Assembly: GCA_963580455.1 (NCBI GenBank)
Contig: OY756957.1
Location: 31,278,501-31,342,500 of the forward strand
Direction: 5' to 3'
DNA length: 64,000 nucleotides
Origin: Euonymus europaeus
Taxonomy: Eukaryota; Streptophyta; Magnoliopsida; Celastrales; Celastraceae
The position numbers and the translations under genes were made by a program. The notes below the pieces were generated by a model that saw nothing but the letters and a program-made list of their open reading frames with translations, ran no database searches and had not been told where the DNA came from. Shown piece by piece: positions 10,562 to 23,499 of the stretch; the stretch's first letter is position 1; every line of letters begins with the position of its first letter.

Positions 10562-12631
10562 TTCGCGGCTAACTAGGTGAAACGAGACCAACTGGCCACG
10601 AGTTCTGAAATCAATATCCGAAATGCCAGGATCGTAGAGCTCGAAAAGTAGTGTGAAATCAAGCTAAAAATCACCGAATTCAGAACTCGTAGTCAACTGA
10701 TATTCATAAAACCGTTTACGTAAAGAAACCACATTTCGCGGCTAACTAGGTGAAACGAGACCAACTAGCCACGAGTTCTGAAATCAATATCCGAAACGCC
10801 AGGATCGTAGAGCTCGAAAATTAGTGTGAAATCAAGCTAAAAATCACCGAATTCAGAACTCGGAGTCAACGGATATTCATAAAACCGTTTACGTAAAGAA
10901 ACCACATTTCGCGGCTAACTAGGTGAAACGAGACCAACTAGCCACGAGTTCTGAAATCAATATCCGAAACGCCAGGATCGTAGAGCTCGAAAAGTAGTGT
11001 GAAATCAAGCTAAAAATCACCGAATTCAGAACTCGGAGTCAACGGATATTAATAAAACCGTTTACGTAAAGAAACCACATTTCACGGTTAACTAGGTGAA
11101 ACGAGACCAACTAGCCACGAGTTCTGAAATCAATATCCGAAACGCCAGGATCGTAGAGCTCGAAAATTAGTGTGAAATCAAGCTAAAAATCACCGAATTC
11201 AGAACTCGGAGTCAACGGATATTCATAAAACCGTTTACGTAAAGAAACCACATTTCGCGGCCAACTAGGTGAAACGAGACCAACAAGCCACTGAAATCAA
11301 AATCCGAAACTCCAGGATTGTAGAGCTCGAAAAGTAGTGTGAAATCAAGCTAAAAATCACCGAATTCAGAACTCGGAGTCAACGGATATTCATAAAACCG
11401 TTTTCGTAAAGAAACCACATTTCGCGGCTAACTAGGTGAAACGAGACCTACTAGCCACGAGTTCTGAAATAACAATCCGAAATGCCAGGATCGTAGAGCT
11501 CGAAAAGTAGTGTGAAATCAAGCTTAAAATCACCGAATTCAGACCTCGGAGTCAACGGATATTCCTAAAACCGTTTACGTAAAGATACCACATTTCGCGG
11601 CTAAATAGGTGAAACGAGACCAACTAGCCACAAGTTTTGAAATCAAAATCCGAAATGTCAGGATTGTAGAGCTTGAAAAGTAGTGTGTAATCAACCTAAA
11701 AATCACCGAATTCAGAACTCGGAGTCAACGAATATTCATAAAACCACTTACGTAAAGAAACCATATTTCGCGGCTAAATAGGTGAATCGAGACCTACTAG
11801 CCACGAGTTCTGAAATCAAAATCTGAAATGCCAGGATTGTAGAGCTCGAAAAGTAGTGTGAAATCAAGCTAAAAATCACCGAATTCAGAACTCGGAGTCA
11901 AAGGATATTCATAAAACTGTTTACGTAAAGAAACCACATTTCGCGGCTAACTAGGTGAAACAAGACCTACTAGCCACGAGTTCTGAAATAACAATCCGAA
12001 ATGCCAGGATCGTAGAGCTCGAAAAGTAGTGTGAAATCAAGCTAAAAATCACCGAATTTAGACCTCGGAGTCAACGGATATTCCTAAAACCGTTTACGTA
12101 AATATACCACATTTTGCGGCTAACTAGGTGACACGAGACCTACTAGCCACGAGTTCTGAAATCAAAATCCGAAATGCCAGGATCGTAGAGCTCAAAAATT
12201 AGTGTGAAATCGAGCTAAAAATCACCGAATTCAGAACTCGGAGTCAACGGATATTAATAAAATTGTTTACGTAAAGAAACCACATTTCGCGGCTAAATTG
12301 GTGAATCGAGACCTACTAGCCACGAGTTCTGAAATCAAAATCTGAAATGCCAGGATGGTAGAGCTCGAAAAGTAGTGTGAAATCAAGCTAAAAATCACCG
12401 AATTCAGAACTCGGAGTCAACGGATATTCATAAAACCGTTTACGTAAAGAAACCACATTTCGCGGCTAAATAGGTGAAACGAGACCAACTAGCCACGAGT
12501 TTTAAAATCAAAATCCGAAATGCCAGGATCGTAGAGCTTGAAAAGTAGTGTGTAATCAAGCTAAAAATCACCGAATTCAGAACTCGGAGTCAACGGATAT
12601 TCATAAAACCGTTTACGTAAAGAAACCACAT
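10562..12631 (+). repeat. 12-mer higher-order repeat, copy 2 (2070 bp)
   Basis: A near-identical tandem copy of 8492-10561: CCAACTGGCCACG at 10588 and the deletion monomer at 11195-11361. Private changes include CGAAATGTCAGG near 11653 and GAAACAAGACC near 11957. After about 12600 the sequence enters a set marked TTTCGAGGCTAAC, ATCAGAAAACCCAGG and CCACGCGTTC, which copy 1 lacks at its end. Confidence 0.9.
11195..11361 (+). repeat. 167-bp deletion monomer, copy 2
   Basis: The same 6-bp deletion and flanking variants as 9125-9291, 2070 bp downstream. It marks the second 12-mer copy. Confidence 0.93.
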
Positions 12632-13419
12632 TTCGAGGCTAACTAGGTGAAACGAGACCAACTAGCCACGAGTTCTGAAATCAAAATCAGAAAACCCAGG
12701 ATCGTAGAGCTCGAAAAGTAGTGTGAAATCAATCTAAAAATCACCGAATTCAGAACTCGGAGTCAACTGATATTCATAAAACCGTTTACGTAAAGAAACC
12801 ACATTTCGCGGCTAACTAGGTGAAACGAGACCAACTAGCCACGCGTTCTGAAATCAAAATCCGAAATGCCAGGATCGTAGAGCTCGAAAAGTAGTGTGAA
12901 ATCAAGCTAAAAATCACCGAATTCAGAACTCGGATTCAACTGATATTCATAAAACCGTTTACGTAAAGAAACCACATTTCGCGGCTAACTAGGTGAAACG
13001 AGACCAACTAGCCACGCGTTCTGAAATCAATATCCGAAATGCCAGGATTGTAGAGCTCGAAAAGTAGTGGGTAATCAAGCTAAAAATCACCGAATTTAGA
13101 ACTCGGAGTCAACGGATATTCATAAAACCGTTTACGTAAAGGAACCACATTTCGCGGCTAACTAGGTGAAACGAGACCTACTAGCCACGAGTTCTGAAAT
13201 CAAAATCCGAAACTCCAGGATTGTAGAGCTCGAAAAGTAGTGTGAAATCAAGCTAAAAATCACCGAATTCAGAACTCGGAGTCAACGGATATTCATAAAA
13301 CCGTTTACGTAAAGAAACCACATTTCGCGGCTAAATAGGTGAAACGAGACCAACTAGCCACGAGTTTTAAAATCAAAATCCGAAATGCCAGGATCGTAGA
13401 GCTTGAAAAGTAGTGTGAA

Positions 13420-15520
13420 ATCAAGCTAAAAATCACCGAATTCAGAACTCGGAGTCAACGGATATTCATAAAACCGTTTACGTAAAGAAACCACATTTCG
13501 CGGCCAACTAGGTGAAACGAGACCAACAAGCCACTGAAATCAAAATCCGAAACTCCAGGATTGTAGAGCTCGAAAAGTAGTGTGAAATCAAGCTAAAAAT
13601 CACCGAATTCAGAACTCGGAGTCAACGGATATTCATAAAACCGTTTTCGTAAAGAAACCACATTTCGCGGCTAACTAGGTGAAACGAGACCTACTAGCCA
13701 CGAGTTCTGAAATAACAATCCGAAATGCCAGGATCGTAGAGCTCGAAAAGTAGTGTGAAATCAAGCTTAAAATCACCGAATTCAGACCTCGGAGTCAACG
13801 GATATTCCTAAAACCGTTTACGTAAAGATACCACATTTCGCGGCTAAATAGGTGAAACGAGACCAACTAGCCACAAGTTTTGAAATCAAAATCCGAAATG
13901 CCAGGATTGTAGAGCTTGAAAAGTAGTGTGTAATCAACCTAAAAATCACCGAATTCAGAACTCGGAGTCAACGAATATTCATAAAACCACTTACGTAAAG
14001 AAACCATATTTCGCGGCTAAATAGGTGAATCGAGACCTACTAGCCACGAGTTCTGAAATCAAAATCTGAAATGCCAGGATTGTAGAGCTCGAAAAGTAGT
14101 GTGAAATCAAGCTAAAAATCACCGAATTCAGAACTCGGAGTCAAAGGATATTCATAAAACTGTTTACGTAAAGAAACCACATTTCGCGGCTAACTAGGTG
14201 AAACGAGACCTACTAGCCACGAGTTCTGAAATAACAATCCGAAATGCCAGGATCGTAGAGCTCGAAAAGTAGTGTGAAATCAAGCTAAAAATCACCGAAT
14301 TTAGACCTCGGAGTCAACGGATATTCCTAAAACCGTTTACGTAAATATACCACATTTTGCGGCTAACTAGGTGACACGAGACCTACTAGCCACGAGTTCT
14401 GAAATCAAAATCCGAAATGCCAGGATCGTAGAGCTCAAAAATTAGTGTGAAATCGAGCTAAAAATCACCGAATTCAGAACTCGGAGTCAACGGATATTAA
14501 TAAAACTGTTTACGTAAAGAAACCACATTTCGCGGCTAAATTGGTGAATCGAGACCTACTAGCCACGAGTTCTGAAATCAAAATCTGAAATGCCAGGATG
14601 GTAGAGCTCGAAAAGTAGTGTGAAATCAAGCTAAAAATCACCGAATTCAGAACTCGGAGTCAACGGATATTCATAAAACCGTTTACGTAAAGAAACCACA
14701 TTTCGCGGCTAAATAGGTGAAACGAGACCAACTATCCACGAGTTTTAAAATCAAAATCCGAAATGCCAGGATCGTAGAGCTTGAAAAGTAGTGTGTAATC
14801 AAGCTAAAAATCACCGAATTCAGAACTCGGAGTCAACGGATATTCATAAAACCGTTTACGTAAAGAAACCACATTTCGAGGCTAACTAGGTGAAACGAGA
14901 CCAACTAGCCACGAGTTCTGAAATCAAAATCAGAAAACCCAGGATCGTAGAGCTCGAAAAGTAGTGTGAAATCAATCTAAAAATCACCGAATTCAGAACT
15001 CGGAGTCAACTGATATTCATAAAACCGTTTACGTAAAGAAACCACATTTCGCGGCTAACTAGGTGAAACGAGACCAACTAGCCACGCGTTCTGAAATCAA
15101 AATCCGAAATTCCAGGATCGTAGAGCTCGAAAAGTAGTGTGAAATCAAGCTAAAAATCACCGAATTCAGAACTCGGATTCAACTGATATTCATAAAACCG
15201 TTTACGTAAAGAAACCACATTTCGCGGCTAACTAGGTGAAACGAGACCAACTAGCCACGCGTTCTGAAATCAATATCCGAAATGCCAGGATTGTAGAGCT
15301 CGAAAAGTAGTGGGTAATCAAGCTAAAAATCACCGAATTTAGAACTCGGAGTCAACGGATATTCATAAAACCGTTTACGTAAAGGAACCACATTTCGCGG
15401 CTAACTAGGTGAAACGAGACCTACTAGCCACGAGTTCTGAAATCAAAATCCGAAACTCCAGGATTGTAGAGCTCGAAAAGTAGTGTGAAATCAAGCTAAA
15501 AATCACCGAATTCAGAACTC
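13420..15520 (+). repeat. 12-mer higher-order repeat, partial third copy
   Basis: Matches positions from about 11177 onward at an offset of 2243 bp (13 x 173 minus 6), starting shortly before the deletion monomer at 13438-13604. It includes the AAATATACC and GTGACACGAG monomers and the ATCAGAAAACCC monomer (14924, against 12681). The front of the 12-mer, with TGGCCACG and TTAACTAGG, is absent, so this copy was cut in mid-unit. Divergence begins near 15527, where GTCAAAGGATATTCACAAAAC replaces the usual form. Confidence 0.86.
13438..13604 (+). repeat. 167-bp deletion monomer, copy 3
   Basis: The same 6-bp deletion, 2243 bp after copy 2. The extra 173 bp shows a net gain of one monomer between the markers. 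Confidence 0.93.
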
Positions 15521-16604
15521 GGAGTCAAAGGATATTCACAAAACAGTTTACGTAAAGAAACCACATTTCGCGGCTAACTAGGTGAAACGAGATCTACTAG
15601 CCACGAGTTCTGAAATAACAATCTGAAATGCCAGGATCGTAGAGCTCGAAAAGTAGTGTGAAATCAAGCTTAAAATCACCGAATTCAGACCTCGGAGTCA
15701 ACGGATATTCCTAAAACCGTTTGCGTAAAGATAACACATTTCGCGGCTAAATAGGTGAAACGAGACCAACTAGCCACGAGTTCTGAAATCAAAATCCAAA
15801 ATGCCAGGATTGTAGAGCTCGAAAAGTAGTGTGTAATCAAGCTAAAAATCACAGAATTCAGAACACGGAGTCAACGGATATTCATAAAACCGTTTACGTA
15901 AAGAAACCACATTTCGCGGCTAACTAGGGGAAACGAGACCCACTAGCCACGAGTTCAGAAATTGAAAACCGAAATGCCAGGATTGTATAGCTCGAAAATT
16001 AGTGTGAAATCAAGCTAAAAATCACCGAATTCAGAACTCGGAGTCAACGGATATTCATAAAACCGTTTACGTAAAGAAACCACATTTCGCGGCTAACTCG
16101 GTGAAACGAGACCAACTAGCCACAAGTTTTGAAATCAAAATCCGAAACGCTAGGATTGTAGAACTCAAAAAGTAGTGTGAAATCAAGCTAAAAATCACCG
16201 AATTCAGAACTCGGAGTCAACGGATATTCCTAAAACCGTTTACGTAAAGATACCACATTTCGCGGCTAAATAGGTGAAACGAGACCAACTAGCCACGAGT
16301 TCTGAAATCAAAATCCGAAATTCCAGGATCGTAGAGCTCGAAAAGTAGTGTGAAATCAAACTAAAAATCACCGAATTCAGAACTCGGAGTCAAAGGATAT
16401 TCATAAAACCGTTTACGTAAAGAAACCACATTTCGCGGCTAACTAGGTGAAGCGAGTCCAACTAGCCACGAGTTCTGAAATCAATATCCGAAACGCCAGG
16501 ATCGCAGAGCTCGAAAATTAGTGTGAAATCAAGCAAAAAATCACCGAATTCAAAACTCGGAGTCAACGGATATTCATAAAACCGTTTACGTAAAGAAACC
16601 ATAT

Positions 16605-18700
16605 TTCGCTGCTAACTAGGTGAAACGAGACCAACTGGCCACGAGTTCTGAAATCAATATCCGAAATGCAAGGATCGTAGAGCTCGAAAAGTAGTGTGAA
16701 ATCAAGCTAAAAATCACCGAATTCAGAACTCGTAGTCAACTGATATTCATAAAACCGTTTACGTAAAGAAACCACATTTCGCGGCTAACTAGGTGAAACG
16801 AGACCAACTAGCCACGAGTTCTGAAATCAATATCCGAAACGCCAGGATCGTAGAGCTCGAAAATTAGTGTGAAATCAAGCTAAAAATCACCGAATTCAGA
16901 ACTCGGAGTCAACGGATATTCATAAAACCGTTTACGTAAAGAAACCACATTTCGCGGCTAACTAGGTGAAACGAGACCAACTAGCCACGAGTTCTGAAAT
17001 CAATATCCGAAACGCCAGGATCGTAGAGCTCGAAAAGTAGTGTGAAATCAAGCTAAAAATCACCGAATTCAGAACTCGGAGTCAACGGATATTAATAAAA
17101 CCGTTTACGTAAAGAAACCACATTTCACGGTTAACTAGGTGAAACGAGACCAACTAGCCACGAGTTCTGAAATCAATATCCGAAACGCCAGGATCGTAGA
17201 GCTCGAAAATTAGTGTGAAATCAAGCTAAAAATCACCGAATTCAGAACTCGGAGTCAACGGATATTCATAAAACCGTTTACGTAAAGAAACCACATTTCG
17301 CGGCCAACTAGGTGAAACGAGACCAACAAGCCACTGAAATCAAAATCCGAAACTCCAGGATTGTAGAGCTCGAAAAGTAGTGTGAAATCAAGCTAAAAAT
17401 CACCGAATTCAGAACTCGGAGTCAACGGATATTCATAAAACCGTTTTCGTAAAGAAACCACATTTCGCGGCTAACTAGGTGAAACGAGACCTACTAGCCA
17501 CGAGTTCTGAAATAACAATCCGAAATGCCAGGATCGTAGAGCTCGAAAAGTAGTGTGAAATCAAGCTTAAAATCACCGAATTCAGACCTCGGAGTCAACG
17601 GATATTCCTAAAACCGTTTACGTAAAGATACCACATTTCACGGCTAAATAGGTGAAACGAGACCAACTAGCCACAAGTTTTGAAATCAAAATCCGAAATT
17701 CCAGGATTGTAGAGCTTGAAAAGTAGTGTGTAATCAACCTAAAAATCACCGAATTCAGAACTCGGAGTCAACGAATATTCATAAAACCACTTACGTAAAG
17801 AAACCATATTTCGCGGCTAAATAGGTGAATCGAGACGTACTAGCCACGAGTTCTGAAATCAAAATCTGAAATGCCAGGATTGTAGAGCTCGAAAAGTAGT
17901 GTGAAATCAAGCTAAAAATCACCGAATTCAGAACTCGGAGTCAAAGGATATTCATAAAACTGTTTACGTAAAGAAACCACATTTCGCGGCTAACTAGGTG
18001 AAACGAGACCTACTAGCCACGAGTTCTGAAATAACAATCCGAAATACCAGGATCGTAGAGCTCGAAAAGTAGTGTGAAATCAAGCTAAAAATCACCGAAT
18101 TTAGACCTCGGAGTCAACGGATATTCCTAAAACCGTTTACGTAAATATACCACATTTTGCGGCTAACTAGGTGACACGAGACCTACTAGCCACGAGTTCT
18201 GAAATCAAAATCCGAAATTCCAGGATCGTAGAGCTCAAAAATTAGTGTGAAATCGAGCTAAAAATCACCGAATTCAGAACTCGGAGTCAACGGATATTAA
18301 TAAAACTGTTTACGTAAAGAAACCACATTTCGCGGCTAAATTGGTGAATCGAGACCTACTAGCCACGAGTTCTGAAATCAAAATCTGAAATGCCAGGATG
18401 GTAGAGCTCGAAAAGTAGTGTGAAATCAAGCTAAAAATCACCGAATTCAGAACTCGGAGTCAACGGATATTCATAAAACCGTTTACGTAAAGAAACCACA
18501 TTTCGCGGCTAAATAGGTGAAACGAGACCAACTAGCCACGAGTTTTAAAATCAAAATCCGAAATGCCAGGATCGTAGAGCTTGAAAAGTAGTGTGTAATC
18601 AAGCTAAAAATCACCGAATTCAGAACTCGGAGTCAACGGATATTCATAAAACCGTTTACGTAAAGAAACCACATTTCGAGGCTAACTAGGTGAAACGAGA
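16605..18700 (+). repeat. 12-mer higher-order repeat, fourth copy
   Basis: A full set of markers again: CCAACTGGCCACG at 16631 (offset 8113 from copy 1), TTTCACGGTTAAC near 17125, the deletion monomer at 17238-17404, and the AAATATACC and GTGACACGAG monomers. It continues into the ATCAGAAAACCC monomer at 18724. Private changes include CGAGACGTACTAGCC near 17832 and GAAATACCAGG near 18043. Confidence 0.88.
17238..17404 (+). repeat. 167-bp deletion monomer, copy 4
   Basis: The same 6-bp deletion, 3800 bp after copy 3 (22 x 173 minus 6). It is the last copy I see; none occurs in the remaining 46 kb. Confidence 0.93.
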
Positions 18701-18949
18701 CCAACTAGCCACGAGTTCTGAAATCAAAATCAGAAAACCCAGGATCGTAGAGCTCGAAAAGTAGTGTGAAATCAATCTAAAAATCACCGAATTCAGAACT
18801 CGGAGTCAACTGATATTCATAAAACCGTTTACGTAAAGAAACCACATTTCGCGGCTAACTAGGTGAAACGAGACCAACTAGCCACGCGTTCTGAAATCAA
18901 AATCCGAAATGCCAGGATCGTAGAGCTCGAAAAGTAGTGTGAAATCAAG

Positions 18950-21900
18950 CTAAAAATCACCGAATTCAGAACTCGGATTCAACTGATATTCATAAAACCG
19001 TTTACGTAAAGAAACCACATTTCGCGGCTAACTAGGTGAAACGAGACCAACTAGCCACGCGTTCTGAAATCAATATCCGAAACGCCAGGATCGTAGAGCT
19101 CAAAAATTAGTGTGAAATCAAGCTAAAAATCACCGAATTCAGAACTCGGAGTCAACGGATATTTATAAAACCGTTTACGTAAAGAAACCACATTTCGCGG
19201 CTAACTAGGTGAAACGAGACCAACTAGCCACGAGTTCTGAAATCAATATCCGAAATTCCAGGATCGTAGAGCTCGAAAAGTAGTGTGAAATCAAGCTAAA
19301 AATCACCGAATTCAGAACTCGGAGTCAACGGATATTCATAAAATCGTTTACGTAAAGAAACCACATTTTTCGGCTAACTAGGTGAAACGAGACCAACTAG
19401 CCACGCGTTCTGAAATCAAAATCCGAAATGCCAGGATCGTAGAGCTCGAAAAGTAGTGTGAAATCAAGCTAAAAATCACCGAATTCAGAACTCGGATTCA
19501 ACTGATATTCATAAAACCGTTTACGTAAAGAAACCACATTTCGCGGCTAACTAGGTGAAACGAGACCAACTAGCCACGCGTTCTGAAATCAATATCCGAA
19601 ACGCCAGGATCGTAGAGCTCGAAAATTAGTGTGAAATCAAGCTAAAAATCACCGAATTCAGAACTCGGAGTCAACGGATATTTATAAAACCGTTTACGTA
19701 AAGAAACCACATTTCGCGGCTAACTAGGTGAAACGAGACCAACTAGCCACGAGTTCTGAAATCAATATCCGAAACGCCAGGATCGTAGAGCTCGAAAAGT
19801 AGTGTGAAATCAAGCTAAAAATCACCGAATTCAGAACTCGGAGTCAACGGATATTCATAAAATCGTTTACGTAAAGAAACCACATTTCGCGGCTAACTAG
19901 GTGAAACGAGACCAACTAGCCACGAGTTCTGAAATCAATATCCGAAACGCCAGGATCGTAGAGCTCGAAAAGTAGTGTGAAATCAAGCTAAAAATCACCG
20001 AATTCAGAACTCGGATTCAACTGATATTCATAAAACCGTTTACGTAAAGAAACCACATTTCGCGGCTAACTAGGTGAAACGAGACCAACTAGCCACGCGT
20101 TCTGAAATCAATATCCGAAACGCCAGGATCGTAGAGCTCGAAAATTAGTGTGAAATCAAGCTAAAAATCACCGAATTCAGAACTCGGAGTCAACGGATAT
20201 TTATAAAACCGTTTACGTAAAGAAACCACATTTCGCGGCTAACTAGGTGAAACGAGACCAACTAGCCACGAGTTCTGAAATCAATATCCGAAATTCCAGG
20301 ATCGTAGAGCTCGAAAAGTAGTGTGAAATCAAGCTAAAAATCACCGAATTCAGAACTCGGAGTCAACGGATATTCATAAAATCGTTTACGTAAAGAAACC
20401 ACATTTTTCGGCTAACTAGGTGAAACGAGACCAACTAGCCACGCGTTCTGAAATCAAAATCCGAAATGCCAGGATCGTAGAGCTCGAAAAGTAGTGTGAA
20501 ATCAAGCTAAAAATCACCGAATTCAGAACTCGGATTCAACTGATATTCATAAAACCGTTTACGTAAAGAAACCACATTTCGCGGCTAACTAGGTGAAACG
20601 AGACCAACTAGCCACGCGTTCTGAAATCAATATCCGAAACGCCAGGATCGTAGAGCTCGAAAATTAGTGTGAAATCAAGCTAAAAATCACCGAATTCAGA
20701 ACTCGGAGTCAACGGATATTTATAAAACCGTTTACGTAAAGAAACCACATTTCGCGGCTAACTAGGTGAAACGAGACCAACTAGCCACGAGTTCTGAAAT
20801 CAATATCCGAAACGCCAGGATCGTAGAGCTCGAAAAGTAGTGTGAAATCAAGCTAAAAATCACCGAATTCAGAACTCGGAGTCAACGGATATTCATAAAA
20901 TCGTTTACGTAAAGAAACCACATTTCGCGGCTAACTAGGTGAAACGAGACCAACTAGCCACGAGTTCTGAAATCAATATCCGAAACGCCAGGATCGTAGA
21001 GCTCGAAAAGTAGTGTGTAATCAAGCTAAAAATCACCGAATTCAGAACTCGGAGTCAACGGATATTCATAAAACCACTTACGTAAAGAAACCACATTTCG
21101 CGGCTAAATAGGTAAATCGAGAACTACTAGCCACGAGTTATGAAATCAAAATCTGAAATGCCAGGATTGTAGAGCTCGAAAAGTAGTGTGAAATCAAGCT
21201 AAAAATCACCGAATTCAGAACTCGGAGTCAAAGGATATTCATAAAACCGTTTACGTAAAGAAACCACATTTCGCGGCTAACTAGGTGAAACGAGACCAAC
21301 TAGCCACGAGTTCTGAAATCAATATCCGAAACGCCAGGATCGTAGAGCTCGAAAAGTAGTGTGAAATCAAGCTAAAAATCACCGAATTCAGAACTCGGAG
21401 TCAACGGATATTCATAAAATCGTTTACGTAAAGAAACCACATTTCGCGGCTAACTAGGTGAAACGAGACCAACTAGCCACGAGTTCTGAAATCAATATCC
21501 GAAACGCCAGGATCGTAGAGCTCGAAAAGTAGTGTGAAATCAAGCTAAAAATCACCGAATTCAGAACTCGGATTCAACTGATATTCATAAAACCGTTTAC
21601 GTAAAGAAACCACATTTCGCGGCTAACTAGGTGAAACGAGACCAACTAGCCACGCGTTCTGAAATCAATATCCGAAACGCCAGGATCGTAGAGCTCGAAA
21701 ATTAGTGTGAAATCAAGCTAAAAATCACCGAATTCAGAACTCGGAGTCAACGGATATTTATAAAACCGTTTACGTAAAGAAACCACATTTCGCGGCTAAC
21801 TAGGTGAAACGAGACCAACTAGCCACGAGTTCTGAAATCAATATCCGAAATTCCAGGATCGTAGAGCTCGAAAAGTAGTGTGAAATCAAGCTAAAAATCA

Positions 21901-22650
21901 CCGAATTCAGAACTCGGAGTCAACGGATATTCATAAAATCGTTTACGTAAAGAAACCACATTTTTCGGCTAACTAGGTGAAACGAGACCAACTAGCCACG
22001 CGTTCTGAAATCAAAATCCGAAATGCCAGGATCGTAGAGCTCGAAAAGTAGTGTGAAATCAAGCTAAAAATCACCGAATTCAGAACTCGGATTCAACTGA
22101 TATTCATAAAACCGTTTACGTAAAGAAACCACATTTCGCGGCTAACTAGGTGAAACGAGACCAACTAGCCACGCGTTCTGAAATCAATATCCGAAACGCC
22201 AGGATCGTAGAGCTCGAAAATTAGTGTGAAATCAAGCTAAAAATCACCGAATTCAGAACTCGGAGTCAACGGATATTTATAAAACCGTTTACGTAAAGAA
22301 ACCACATTTCGCGGCTAACTAGGTGAAACGAGACCAACTAGCCACGAGTTCTGAAATCAATATCCGAAACGCCAGGATCGTAGAGCTCGAAAAGTAGTGT
22401 GAAATCAAGCTAAAAATCACCGAATTCAGAACTCGGAGTCAACGGATATTCATAAAATCGTTTACGTAAAGAAACCACATTTCGCGGCTAACTAGGTGAA
22501 ACGAGACCAACTAGCCACGAGTTCTGAAATCAATATCCGAAACGCCAGGATCGTAGAGCTCGAAAAGTAGTGTGAAATCAAGCTAAAAATCACCGAATTC
22601 AGAACTCGGAGTCAACGGATATTCATAAAACCACTTACGTAAAGAAACCA
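18950..22650 (+). repeat. Nested 3-, 6- and 9-mer higher-order repeats (519, 1038, 1557 bp)
   Basis: CTCGGATTCAACTGATATTC recurs at 18972, 19491, 20010, 20529, 21567 and 22086, spacings of 519, 519, 519, 1038 and 519. The rarer CCACATTTTTCGGCTAAC recurs at 19361, 20399 and 21956 (1038 and 1557 apart). A monomer with CCACTTACGTAAAG followed by GGTAAATCGAGAACTAC occurs at 21074 and 22631 (1557), and once more at 24880 (13 monomers further). So trimers were paired into hexamers, and a 9-mer containing an inserted block was then duplicated. Other shared marks are GGATATTTATAAAACCG and CCACGCGTTC. Confidence 0.9.
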
Positions 22651-23499
22651 CATTTCGCGGCTAAATAGGTAAATCGAGAACTACTAGCCACGAGTTATGA
22701 AATCAAAATCTGAAATGCCAGGATTGTAGAGCTCGAAAAGTAGTGTGAAATCAAGCTAAAAATCACCGAATTCAGAACTCGGAGTCAAAGGATATTCATA
22801 AAACTGTTTACGTAAAGAAACCACATTTCGCGGCTAAATTGGTGAATCGAGACCTACTAGCCACGAGTTCTGAAATCAAAATCTGAAATGCCAGGATCGT
22901 AGAGCTCGAAAAGTAGTGTGAAATCAAGCTAAAAATCACCGAATTCAGAACTCGGAGTCAACGGATATTCATAAAACTGTTTACGTAAAGATACCACATT
23001 TCGCGGCTAACTAGGTGAAACGAGACCTACTAGCCACGAGTTCTGAAATCAATATCCGAAACGCCAGGATTGTGGAGCTCGAAAAGTAGTGTGAAATCAA
23101 GCTAAAAATCACCGAATTCAGAACTCGGAGTCAACGGATATTCATAAAACCGTTTACGTAAAGAAACCACATTTCGCGGCTAAATAGGTGAAACGAGACC
23201 AACTAGCCACAAGTTTTGAAATCAAAATCCGAAATTCCAGGATTGTAGAGCTCGAAAAGTAGTGTGTAATCAACCTAAAAATCACCGAATTCAGAACTCG
23301 GAGTCAACGGATATTCATAAAACCACTTACGTAAAGAAACCACATTTCGCGGCTAAATAGGTGAATCGAGACCTACTAGCCACGAGTTCTGAAATCAAAA
23401 TCTGAAATGCCAGGATTGTGGAGCTCGAAAAGTAGTGTGAAATCAAGCTAAAAATCACCGAATTCAGAACTCGGAGTCAAAGGATATTCATAAAGCTGT

